A DNA stretch of 5,191 nt from Lysobacterales bacterium (GCA_009692275.1 SHZL01000204.1:1-5191), one strand, 5' to 3'; positions 1 through 5,191 are shown, counted from the stretch's first letter. The notes: a model not told the origin generated them from the letters alone. Numbers and translations are program-made.

Positions 1-570
1 GAGCATGCGCTCTCCGCTGATGAGGAAAATATTGCCTGAAATACCACTGATCACGTGGTCTTCAGGGTCAAGCAGGATGGCCTCCTGAATCGTTGGGTCA
101 GTCCATTCAGAGCGGGCAATCACCTGCTCCAGGCGATTAAGATGCTTGATGCCTCCCAGCGCCGGTTGCAGCGCGAGGCGCAGACTGGCGATACGCGCGT
201 TGATGCCGTGCAGGGCCTGGTGCTCAATGTCTTCCGGCATGGAATACGCACTCACGACCCGGCACGAACCGCTGGCGTTAGCCGGGTCATATCCCCGACC
301 GCCGGTTCCCCGGGTCACGATGATTTTTACGACACATGCCTTGCGGCCAGCACTGACCGTCTGGACTTCGCGCAGCAAAACATTCTGTGGAGTCAGTTCA
401 AGGCCAAGTCTTTTACATCCTGTGGCCAGGCGGTCCATGTGAAACTGCCAGAAGCGGGGTACTCCTCTGAACACGGCAAGTGTTTCGAAAATACCATCGC
501 CATAATGAAGGCCGCGATCCGCACATGAAATGTGGGTTGAAAGTTCGCCATTGACCAGGCAATCAAGCAC
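1..570 (-). CDS. pabC: Aminodeoxychorismate lyase PabC, N-terminal 190 residues (3' end beyond window)
   Basis: PabC is a PLP enzyme of fold type IV that removes pyruvate from 4-amino-4-deoxychorismate to give p-aminobenzoate. The frame begins at GTG 570, overlaps the last eight bases of pabB (GTGCTTGA), and stays open for 190 codons to the window edge; E. coli PabC has 269. Translated by hand it reads MLDCLVNGELSTHISCADRG at the start. It contains DRGLHYGDGIFETL (18-31), VVKIIVTRGTGGRGYDP (80-96), and GGIKHLNRLEQV (139-150), where K142 (codon 147-145) aligns with PLP lysine 140 of E. coli. The pabB-internal GGAGG six bases upstream supports the GTG start. One oddity is S175 (codon 48-46, AGT), exactly 33 residues after the lysine, where E. 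coli has the glutamate expected to contact the PLP ring nitrogen. Coupling to pabB fits consecutive pathway steps. A D-amino acid or branched-chain aminotransferase is a less likely alternative. Confidence 0.93.
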   Translation of the reverse strand, partial: MLDCLVNGELSTHISCADRGLHYGDGIFETLAVFRGVPRFWQFHMDRLATGCKRLGLELTPQNVLLREVQTVSAGRKACVVKIIVTRGTGGRGYDPANASGSCRVVSAYSMPEDIEHQALHGINARIASLRLALQPALGGIKHLNRLEQVIARSEWTDPTIQEAILLDPEDHVISGISGNIFLISGERML

Positions 571-1963
571 GCGCTGCCTCCACAACGTCCTGCGACAATG
601 CCAGCAGCATGCCACGGGCCTTGTCGAGTGTTTCCTGCAATTCATGTTCGGGTTCAGAATCCGCCACGATTCCAGCCCCGGTTCGAAAAGTGATCTTGCA
701 GTCCTCCAGCAGCATGCTTCGAATCAGGATATTGAAATCCATGCTCCCATCCAGGCCGAGATAGCCCATTGAGCCGGTATAAAACCCGCGGCCAACCTGC
801 TCAAGCTCGGCAATAATTTCCATGCACCGCACCTTTGGGCACCCGGTTATGGTGCCACCTGGAAATACGGCCTTGATGGTATCGACAGGAGTCGCACCCG
901 GCTGCAAGTCTCCACACACATTGGAGACAATGTGATGCACGTGTGCATAACTCTCTATCACCATTAATTCATTAACCTCTATGGTTCCCGGAACGCATAC
1001 GCGGCCCAGGTCGTTGCGTTCGAGGTCAATCAACATGATGTGCTCCGCACGCTCCTTCACATTGTCAATCAACTCCCGCGACAATGCCAAGTCCTGGTCC
1101 ACGGTCTTGCCGCGAGGCCTGGTGCCGGCAATCGGCCTGGTTTCCACGCACCTTCCGCGGATTTGCACCAGGCGTTCCGGGGAAGAACTGAGCATGGTTG
1201 CAGCGCCCCATCGCATCATCCCCGCAAACGGCGCAGGGTTGTGCTGGCACAACTGACGATAGACCGCCACGGGGTCCGGTGCCTGAGTAAACCTGCCGGT
1301 CCACAGGCGGGAAAGATTGACCTGGAATACATCGCCGTCCCGCAGGTAGCGCAAAATCTTTTTCACACCGGATGTGAACTTACCCGGAAGCTCTGCTTCA
1401 AGTCGCTCGAGCCTGGGTAGGCAGGCAAACTGGGGTTCTCCTGATTGATCCAGCAACTGCAGCATCTTCGCCAGAAGGTCGGCAGACTCAGCCACGACAA
1501 GGGCCCGCGACTCAGCACACTGCCCTTCCGGGTCTGGGTGAAAAACAATAATTGCTGCCGGGCATCTGCACGCGAAGGCATCCGGGAGGCTGGTCCCTTG
1601 CGCCGGCAGACGCAGGCTGGATTCAATTTCGGCAGCCATTTCATAGCCCAGGTAGACAAACCATCCACCCAAAAAGGGCAATTCAGGCTCGTTTTCAATT
1701 ACAGCCTGGACTTCGCCCGATTTTTCCGCCAGGTACCAGCTATCCAGGCGGTCAAAAAACGACTCCCCTTGTCCGGGTCCGGTCACAATTCCGGATGAGT
1801 GGCGGACGAGGATGTCCGCAGAGGCGTAGAGCAACAGGCTGCGCCTTCCTGGCTGGCCGTTGGCAAAACTTTCGAGCAGAAAGGGAAATGCTTCAGGAAA
1901 CTGCTGCGCAAGCGCCGCAAGGTCCGGCACACCGCTCAGCCAATGAGTGTGCTTGCCACTCAT
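563..1963 (-). CDS. pabB: Aminodeoxychorismate synthase component I, PabB (PIAGT type)
   Basis: PabB converts chorismate plus ammonia to 4-amino-4-deoxychorismate, the committed step to p-aminobenzoate and folate. The ammonia comes from a PabA or shared TrpG glutaminase, not present here. The 466-residue protein has an N-terminal region with PFLLES (27-32) and a chorismate-binding domain from about residue 195. Its motifs are DGDVFQVNLSR (209-219), NPAPFAGMM (242-250), ETRPIAGTRPRG (274-285), EHIMLIDLERNDLGRV (307-322), FPGGTITGCPK (367-377), GFYTGSMGYLG (393-403), MDFNILIR (408-415) and GAGIVADSEPEHELQET (429-445). PIAGT carries alanine at 279 where E. coli PabB has the covalent-catalysis lysine. 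Anthranilate synthase TrpE also has PIAGT, but the length, NPAPF in place of TrpE's NPSPYMF, and the overlapping pabC favour PabB. ATG 1963 is the start of the 466-residue frame; with no clear Shine-Dalgarno, GTG at codon 12 cannot be excluded. Confidence 0.9.
   Translation of the reverse strand: MSGKHTHWLSGVPDLAALAQQFPEAFPFLLESFANGQPGRRSLLLYASADILVRHSSGIVTGPGQGESFFDRLDSWYLAEKSGEVQAVIENEPELPFLGGWFVYLGYEMAAEIESSLRLPAQGTSLPDAFACRCPAAIIVFHPDPEGQCAESRALVVAESADLLAKMLQLLDQSGEPQFACLPRLERLEAELPGKFTSGVKKILRYLRDGDVFQVNLSRLWTGRFTQAPDPVAVYRQLCQHNPAPFAGMMRWGAATMLSSSPERLVQIRGRCVETRPIAGTRPRGKTVDQDLALSRELIDNVKERAEHIMLIDLERNDLGRVCVPGTIEVNELMVIESYAHVHHIVSNVCGDLQPGATPVDTIKAVFPGGTITGCPKVRCMEIIAELEQVGRGFYTGSMGYLGLDGSMDFNILIRSMLLEDCKITFRTGAGIVADSEPEHELQETLDKARGMLLALSQDVVEAARA
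577..581 (-). promoter_or_regulatory. Shine-Dalgarno of pabC, inside the pabB 3' end
   Basis: GGAGG on the minus strand lies six bases before the GTG at 570-568. It is the strongest ribosome binding site in the window and fixes the pabC start at this GTG. Confidence 0.8.
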
Positions 1964-2034
1964 TTCTCAGACAGGCATTTCTGCGTGTAACATTTCTTAG
2001 GCAGACATTTCTTAGGCGGGTATTTCTTAGGCAC
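1960..2034 (-). repeat. 15-base tandem repeat (five copies) running into the pabB start codon
   Basis: On the minus strand five consecutive 15-base units fill most of the fabF-pabB gap: GTGCCTAAGAAATAC (2034-2020), CCGCCTAAGAAATGT (2019-2005), CTGCCTAAGAAATGT (2004-1990), TACACGCAGAAATGC (1989-1975) and CTGTCTGAGAAATGA (1974-1960). AGAAAT is invariant, and units one to three share GCCTAAGAAAT. The ATG in the last unit is the pabB start. Because 15 is a multiple of three, all the ATGs fall in the pabB frame. Short frames result: ATG-TCT-GCC-TAA (2008-1997) and an eight-codon frame from ATG 1993 to TGA 1967. Each ends three bases before the next ATG. No standard Shine-Dalgarno is seen before pabB. 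Confidence 0.9.
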
Positions 2035-2048
2035 GCACTGTTGAGTCT

Positions 2049-3299
2049 TCAAGCCTGGAACTTGCGCAGAACGAGGGTCCCGTTTGTTCCGCCGAAGCCA
2101 AACGAATTGGACAGGGCCACCTCGATATTCATCTCCCGGGCCTGGTGCGGAACGTAATCCAGGTCGCAGCCTTCGCCCGGGTTGTGCAGGTTAATGGTCG
2201 GTGGCGCCAGGCGGTCCCGCATGGCCAGGATGGTGAAAATTGCTTCTGCTCCGCCCGCCGCGCCAAGCATGTGGCCCGTCATGGACTTGGTGGAACTGAT
2301 GGCCACTTTGCGCGCGTGGTCGCCCAGGGTCGTTTTGACTGCATCAGATTCCGCACGATCACCCAGTTGCGTGGAGGTACCGTGGGCATTGATATAGTCC
2401 ACTTGTTGTGGGTTGATGTGAGCGTCAGCCAGTGCAATTCTCATGCAGCGGGCAGCCCCCTCGCCATCGGCCGGTGGTGCAGTCATATGGTAAGCATCCC
2501 CGCTCATGCCGAATCCGGCCAATTCGGCATAGATACGTGCCCCCCTGCGCCGTGCATGCTCCAATTCTTCCAGCACCACTACCCCGGCTCCATTGGACAG
2601 GACGAAACCGTCACGGTCACGATCCCACGGACGACTGGCTGCGGTAGGGTCGTCATTCCGCGTGGACATGGCCTTGGCTGAAATAAATCCTGCCATTGCG
2701 GTCGGAGAGGTTCCGTATTCAGCACCACCGGCGACCATGACATCCGCATCACCGTAACGAATCATGCGTGCCGCTATTCCAATGTTATGGGTGGAGGTTG
2801 TACATGCAGTCACAATGGCTATGTTTGGACCCTTGAAACCGTAGCGGATGGAAATGATGCCGCTGATCATGTTGACGATGGAGCCGGGAATGTAAAATGG
2901 AGAAACTCTTCTCGGGCCCTTGTCCCGATAGGTCAGCATCGTGCTTTCAATCGTGGAAATCCCACCGATACCCGAACCAATGGCGCAGCCAACGCGTTCG
3001 CCATCGACTCCTGCTGCGTCGCCCTGCAGTGCCGCGTCCTCAATGGCCTGCACCGACGCCGCAATGCCGTAATGCACAAACTTGTCGTAGCGCCTCACTT
3101 CTTTATCATCGATATAGCGTGAGAGCTCCAGGCCACGGATTTCGCCGGCAATGCGGGTGGACAATGCGGAGCCATCAAACTCGGTGAGCGGGCCGATGCC
3201 ACTTCGTCCATGGCAAATCGCTTCCCATGATTCGTCAACGGAATTTCCGACCGGGCAGATCAGGCCCATACCGGTTACGACGATGCGACGTTGTGTCAC
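2049..3299 (-). CDS. fabF: 3-oxoacyl-[ACP] synthase II FabF (KAS II)
   Basis: FabF condenses malonyl-ACP with acyl-ACP, releasing CO2, to extend the chain by two carbons. In E. coli it is the isozyme that elongates palmitoleate to cis-vaccenate. The 416-residue protein (E. coli 413) has the full thiolase-fold signature: nucleophile C166 in VTACTTSTHNIG, H306 in NAHGTST, K338 in SSTKSMTGH, H343, and the C-terminal glycine loop NSFGFGGTNG (398-407) with the gating phenylalanine at 402. GGAEYGTSPTAMAGF and STRNDDPTAASRPWDRDRDGFVL are typical FabF, not FabB, blocks. The start is GTG at 3299 with AGAGG eight bases upstream, and translation from there gives the conserved RRIVVTGMG beginning. One oddity is S169, three residues after the nucleophile, where E. 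coli FabF has glycine. The gene lies 109 bases after acpP and 85 before pabB. Confidence 0.97.
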   Translation of the reverse strand: MTQRRIVVTGMGLICPVGNSVDESWEAICHGRSGIGPLTEFDGSALSTRIAGEIRGLELSRYIDDKEVRRYDKFVHYGIAASVQAIEDAALQGDAAGVDGERVGCAIGSGIGGISTIESTMLTYRDKGPRRVSPFYIPGSIVNMISGIISIRYGFKGPNIAIVTACTTSTHNIGIAARMIRYGDADVMVAGGAEYGTSPTAMAGFISAKAMSTRNDDPTAASRPWDRDRDGFVLSNGAGVVVLEELEHARRRGARIYAELAGFGMSGDAYHMTAPPADGEGAARCMRIALADAHINPQQVDYINAHGTSTQLGDRAESDAVKTTLGDHARKVAISSTKSMTGHMLGAAGGAEAIFTILAMRDRLAPPTINLHNPGEGCDLDYVPHQAREMNIEVALSNSFGFGGTNGTLVLRKFQA

Positions 3300-3307
3300 G
3301 CTGAAAA

Positions 3308-3312
3308 CCTCT
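3308..3312 (-). promoter_or_regulatory. Shine-Dalgarno of fabF
   Basis: AGAGG on the minus strand lies eight bases before the GTG at 3299-3297. It supports this non-ATG start, which also gives the family-typical N-terminus RRIVVTGMG. Confidence 0.7.
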
Positions 3313-3332
3313 ATTGTTTTTTTCTAACTCAC

Positions 3333-3435
3333 TAACGGAGTCAATGGAAAGGTAGGGGTTTGGCGGCCGGTAATGCCCGGCCAGCCAGGATCTAACGAAG
3401 TGAATATCTCAGACGTTAGCAGTAACGTAGTCAAT
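3333..3435 (-). repeat. Three dispersed copies of a 13-base repeat, ATTSACTNCGTTA
   Basis: On the minus strand, ATTGACTACGTTA (3435-3423) lies inside the last acpP codons, encoding I-D-Y-V plus one base. ATTCACTTCGTTA (3405-3393) lies just after the acpP stop, and ATTGACTCCGTTA (3345-3333) lies ahead of the fabF Shine-Dalgarno. The copies start 30 and 60 bases apart. Similarity does not clearly extend past the 13 bases. They may be remnants of a local duplication of the acpP 3' end, or chance. Confidence 0.4.
3362..3386 (-). other. GC-rich hairpin between acpP and fabF
   Basis: GGCCGG (3365-3370 on the plus strand) pairs perfectly with CCGGCC (3377-3382) across a six-base loop. GGC (3362-3364) pairs with GCC (3384-3386) after a single bulged base at 3383, giving a nine-pair stem. 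It starts about 22 bases past the acpP stop. On the transcribed strand it is followed by AAACCCC rather than a T-run, so it is not a canonical intrinsic terminator. It could protect the acpP mRNA 3' end or mark a processing or partial termination point, giving more acpP than fabF product. The structure is read directly from the sequence; the role is inference. Confidence 0.6.
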
Positions 3436-3642
3436 CGCCTGCTGCACGCTGGTGATTTTCTCGGCTTCTTCATCAGGAATCTCACACTCGAATTCCTCTT
3501 CCAGAGCCATCACCAGTTCAACAGTATCCAGCGAGTCCGCACCAAGGTCGTCGACGAAGGATGCACTGGGCGTAACTTCGTCTTCTTTGACTCCGAGTTG
3601 CTCGATGACGATTTTCTTGACGCGTTCTTCAATACTGCTCAT
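3409..3642 (-). CDS. acpP: Acyl carrier protein AcpP
   Basis: AcpP is the small acidic carrier that holds growing acyl chains on a 4'-phosphopantetheine arm and serves FabD, FabG, FabF and many acyltransferases. The 77-residue product matches the family length. It has the phosphopantetheine motif DLGADSLDTVELVMALEEEF with the modified serine at residue 37 counting Met (codon 3534-3532, TCG), and it is strongly acidic, as expected. I chose the ATG at 3642-3640 because MSSIEERVKKIV is the conserved N-terminus. The reading frame stays open 13 codons further upstream, but that extension (MRPCITQKRIIPK) is basic, unlike the family, and contains the Shine-Dalgarno. FECEIPDEEAEKITSVQQAIDYV resembles Xanthomonas-type AcpP. 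The gene sits between a possible promoter gap and a downstream hairpin, consistent with expression higher than its neighbours. Confidence 0.98.
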   Translation of the reverse strand: MSSIEERVKKIVIEQLGVKEDEVTPSASFVDDLGADSLDTVELVMALEEEFECEIPDEEAEKITSVQQAIDYVTANV

Positions 3643-3802
3643 TTTCGGGATTATCCTCTTTTGTGTGATACAGGGCCGCAATTCTAGTGAATCTATGCCT
3701 CCGATACTAGCTTATTGCCATTCGGACCAGTATGGTGCTTACGCCAGATATTAAAGCTTTAAATATATTTATCAGATAGATAAAGCTTATACCTAAAAAC
3801 AT
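3643..3802 (-). promoter_or_regulatory. AT-rich fabG-acpP spacer, probable acpP promoter region
   Basis: This 160-base gap is the longest in the window. The fabG-proximal part (about 3748-3802) is very AT-rich and carries TAAAGCTT twice (3752-3759 and 3781-3788). These form an 8-base inverted repeat, AAGCTTTA (3754-3761) with TAAAGCTT (3781-3788), and TAAATATATTTA (3760-3771) is a 12-base palindrome. On the minus strand TAGAAT at 3686-3681 matches the sigma-70 -10 consensus at five of six positions, but I see no good -35 at 16-18 bases. A start there would give a leader of roughly 30 bases. AAGAGGA at 3660-3654 is the likely acpP Shine-Dalgarno, with a longish 11-base spacer. No GC hairpin with a T-run follows fabG. 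Separate acpP transcription is common in relatives; the exact elements here are inference. Confidence 0.45.
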
Positions 3803-4549
3803 TCACATATACATTCCGCCGTTAACGTGCAAAGTATGGCCGGTAATGTAGCCACCGGCAGGTGATGCGAGAAACGCGACGGCTGCAGCGATATCCTGCG
3901 GCTGGCCAAGCCGCTGCAACGCAATGCCTTGCAGCAATTCATCGCGCTGCGCCTGATCCATTGATCGCGTCATGTCGGTATCAATGAAACCGGGCGCGAT
4001 GACATTAACCGTAATGGCGCGGGATCCCACTTCCCGTGCAAGGGAGCGGCTGAAACCCTCGATTCCGGCCTTGGCTGCAGCATAGTTCACCTGGCCCGCA
4101 TTACCCATGGAAGCAACTACGGAGGAAATGCTGATAATGCGACCGGAACGGGCCTTCATCATGCCCCGCAGACAAGCCCTGCTCAAGCGGAAGATCGATT
4201 TTAGGTTGGTGACCATCACGTCGTCCCAGTCAGCGTCCTTCATCCGCAGCAGCAACTGGTCGCGGGTGATTCCTGCGTTATTAACCAGGATCGTGGGTGC
4301 ACCTAAGGACCCCGCAAGGCTCTGCACCAATTCCTCCACAGCATGAGCGTCAGTAACATTCAGCACCGCACCCCGGCAGTCCGGATTAAGCGCACTTAGC
4401 CGTTGGGTGATCGCCGCGCTTCCTGCAGCGCTGGTAGCGGTGCCAATCACTCGTGCTCCCATCTGTGCAAGGGTGTCAGATATGGCCGCGCCAATTCCGC
4501 GAGTGGCCCCGGTCACCAGGGCAACCTGCCCCTGCAGAGTGTTTTCCAT
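3803..4549 (-). CDS. fabG: 3-oxoacyl-[ACP] reductase FabG
   Basis: FabG is the NADPH-dependent reductase that converts 3-ketoacyl-ACP to 3-hydroxyacyl-ACP, the first reduction of each elongation cycle. The 248-residue product is a classical short-chain dehydrogenase. It has the Rossmann cofactor motif TGATRGIG (13-20), NNAG (90-93), and the catalytic triad S143, Y156 and K160 in a YAAAK context with the usual 13-residue serine-tyrosine spacing. It ends in the FabG-typical HVNGGMYM. GITRDQLLLRMKDADW (93-108) is close to E. coli FabG and separates it from generic SDRs. I chose ATG 4549 because GGAG lies six bases upstream and the protein then begins just ahead of the Rossmann fold. An upstream in-frame GTG would add only four residues. 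The gene follows fabD by two bases and is followed by a 160-base gap before acpP. Length (E. coli 244) and motifs look intact. Confidence 0.97.
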   Translation of the reverse strand: MENTLQGQVALVTGATRGIGAAISDTLAQMGARVIGTATSAAGSAAITQRLSALNPDCRGAVLNVTDAHAVEELVQSLAGSLGAPTILVNNAGITRDQLLLRMKDADWDDVMVTNLKSIFRLSRACLRGMMKARSGRIISISSVVASMGNAGQVNYAAAKAGIEGFSRSLAREVGSRAITVNVIAPGFIDTDMTRSMDQAQRDELLQGIALQRLGQPQDIAAAVAFLASPAGGYITGHTLHVNGGMYM

Positions 4550-4551
4550 GC

Positions 4552-5191
4552 TCAGCTCCACTTCCCAAGAGTCTCACTCATGACCGCCAAATCAAGCAGT
4601 GCAACCGTATCCGCATTCCGCACAATACGACGGTTCAACCCCGCGAGTACCTTGCCTGGACCACATTCTGCAAACCGTTCGACTCCCAGGGAGGCGAGCG
4701 CTGCTATCGTGTCAGCCCAACGCACCGGCTGCCACAATTGTTGCTCGAGGGCAGTGCGAATAGCCGGGGCACTGGCACGGGTCTGCGCATCAACATTATG
4801 CAATACCCTTGCTGCTCCGGGCGAAAAATCCGTCGCTGCGAGGACATGGGCGAACTCGGCCGCCGCTTGCTGCATCAGGGCACAATGAGAGGGAACACTG
4901 ACGGCGAGTGCAACAGCGCGTTTGGCTCCTGCCGCCAATGCCTGTTCACAGGCCCGTTCTACCGCTGCGCGGTCGCCGGCGATAACTACCTGCCCCGGCG
5001 AATTAAAGTTGGCGCAGGAAACTACCTGTCCCTGGGCCGACTTTGCGCAGACTTCGAGCAGCGCTGCTTCCTGCAGACCCAGGATTGCTGCCATGGCTCC
5101 GGACCCGGGGGGGTTTGCCGCCTGCATCAGGCGGGCGCGCTCCGCCACCAGTTCCACGGCGCCGGGAAACTGCACAGACCCCGCTGCCACC
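4552..5191 (-). CDS. fabD: Malonyl-CoA:ACP transacylase FabD, C-terminal part (5' end beyond window)
   Basis: FabD moves the malonyl group from malonyl-CoA to the phosphopantetheine arm of AcpP, supplying the extender unit for type II fatty acid synthesis in the cytoplasm. The visible 212 codons align by eye along the C-terminal part of E. coli FabD (309 aa). The landmarks are GAMAAILGL (visible residues 31-39), GQVVSCANFNSPGQVVIAG (54-72), VSVPSHCALM with the catalytic histidine at visible residue 102 (codon 4887-4885), HNVD, and GPGKVLAGLNRRIV near the end. The N-terminal third, including the GHSLGEYSAL nucleophile serine motif, lies outside the window. The first in-frame GTG at 5190-5188 is an internal valine, not a start. 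The gene ends with TGA at 4554-4552, two bases before the fabG start, so the two are probably co-transcribed and translationally coupled. No frameshift is visible. Confidence 0.96.
   Translation of the reverse strand, partial: VAAGSVQFPGAVELVAERARLMQAANPPGSGAMAAILGLQEAALLEVCAKSAQGQVVSCANFNSPGQVVIAGDRAAVERACEQALAAGAKRAVALAVSVPSHCALMQQAAAEFAHVLAATDFSPGAARVLHNVDAQTRASAPAIRTALEQQLWQPVRWADTIAALASLGVERFAECGPGKVLAGLNRRIVRNADTVALLDLAVMSETLGKWS
4556..4559 (-). promoter_or_regulatory. Shine-Dalgarno of fabG, inside the fabD 3' end
   Basis: GGAG on the minus strand lies six bases before the ATG at 4549-4547. It sits within the last codons of fabD. It decides the fabG start in favour of this ATG over the in-frame GTG at 4561-4559, which overlaps the GGAG itself. 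Confidence 0.75.

Noticed and set aside
55..528. Long plus-strand open frame near the left edge
   Set aside because: It is antisense to a clear PabC reading frame containing the catalytic lysine and GGRGYDP motifs; the plus-strand product resembles nothing I recognise.
563..1963. Reading this gene as anthranilate synthase TrpE because of PIAGT
   Set aside because: The length is nearer PabB, NPAPF replaces TrpE's NPSPYMF, it overlaps pabC and no trpG/trpD follows; a PIAGT subclass of PabB is known.
1960..2034. CRISPR array
   Set aside because: The units are contiguous 15-mers without spacers, far shorter than CRISPR repeats.
1552..2157. Plus-strand frame with a repeated five-residue pattern (FLRQ-like)
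   Set aside because: The protein repeat is only the antisense reading of the 15-base array before pabB. The rest lies antisense to PabB and FabF, which have full family motifs, and shows no domain of its own.
2145..2681. Plus-strand 178-codon frame
   Set aside because: It lies wholly within fabF on the opposite strand and is a by-product of GC-biased codon use.
3362..3386. Intrinsic terminator after acpP
   Set aside because: The stem is strong, but AAACCCC rather than a T-run follows on the transcribed strand, so I list it only as a hairpin.
3643..3681. N-terminal extension of AcpP by 13 residues (MRPCITQKRIIPK)
   Set aside because: The extension is basic, unlike the family, and contains the Shine-Dalgarno; MSSIEERVKK is the conserved start.
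4550..4561. GTG start four codons upstream for FabG
   Set aside because: The GTG overlaps the GGAG ribosome site that is ideally placed for the ATG at 4549, and the four extra residues are not part of the family N-terminus.
5188..5190. GTG as a start for a short FabD
   Set aside because: The codon aligns to an internal position of FabD just before VQFPGAVELV; the missing N-terminal third lies beyond the window, so the gene is cut by the edge rather than truncated.

Overview
The window is a gammaproteobacterial fatty-acid and folate biosynthesis cluster. Every gene I can support lies on the minus strand, so transcription runs from high to low coordinates. The order is fabD (5' end outside the window), fabG, acpP, fabF, pabB, pabC (3' end outside the window). 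The fabD-fabG-acpP-fabF core and the pabC that follows are the classic Gammaproteobacteria layout. The AcpP sequence (VELVMALEEEFECEIPDEEA), the pabB inserted between fabF and pabC, and the PIAGT-type PabB all recall Xanthomonadales-like lineages. I cannot fix the genus from sequence alone.

Layout: 5191-4552 is FabD, about the C-terminal two thirds. FabG (4549-3803) starts two bases after the fabD stop, with its Shine-Dalgarno inside the end of fabD. A 160-base AT-rich gap (3802-3643) is the likeliest place for a separate acpP promoter. AcpP (3642-3409) is followed by a 109-base gap that holds a GC-rich hairpin and copies of a 13-base repeat. FabF (3299-2049) starts with GTG behind a good Shine-Dalgarno. 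The next gap (2048-1964) is almost filled by a 15-base tandem repeat whose last copy contains the pabB start codon. PabB (1963-563) overlaps by 8 bases the GTG-started pabC (570 to the window edge).

How the genes work together: FabD loads malonyl groups on AcpP, FabF condenses them with acyl-AcpP, and FabG reduces the 3-ketoacyl product. PabB makes 4-amino-4-deoxychorismate from chorismate, using ammonia from a PabA/TrpG glutaminase not seen here. PabC then eliminates pyruvate to give p-aminobenzoate for folate. The cluster itself is ordinary. The points worth a second look are the repeat array of stop-GAA-ATG units leading into pabB, the PIAGT motif in PabB where lysine is the better-known residue, a PabC that lacks the usual PLP-binding glutamate, and the hairpin and repeats around acpP. 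I found no mobile element, CRISPR array, tRNA or rRNA, and no convincing plus-strand gene.
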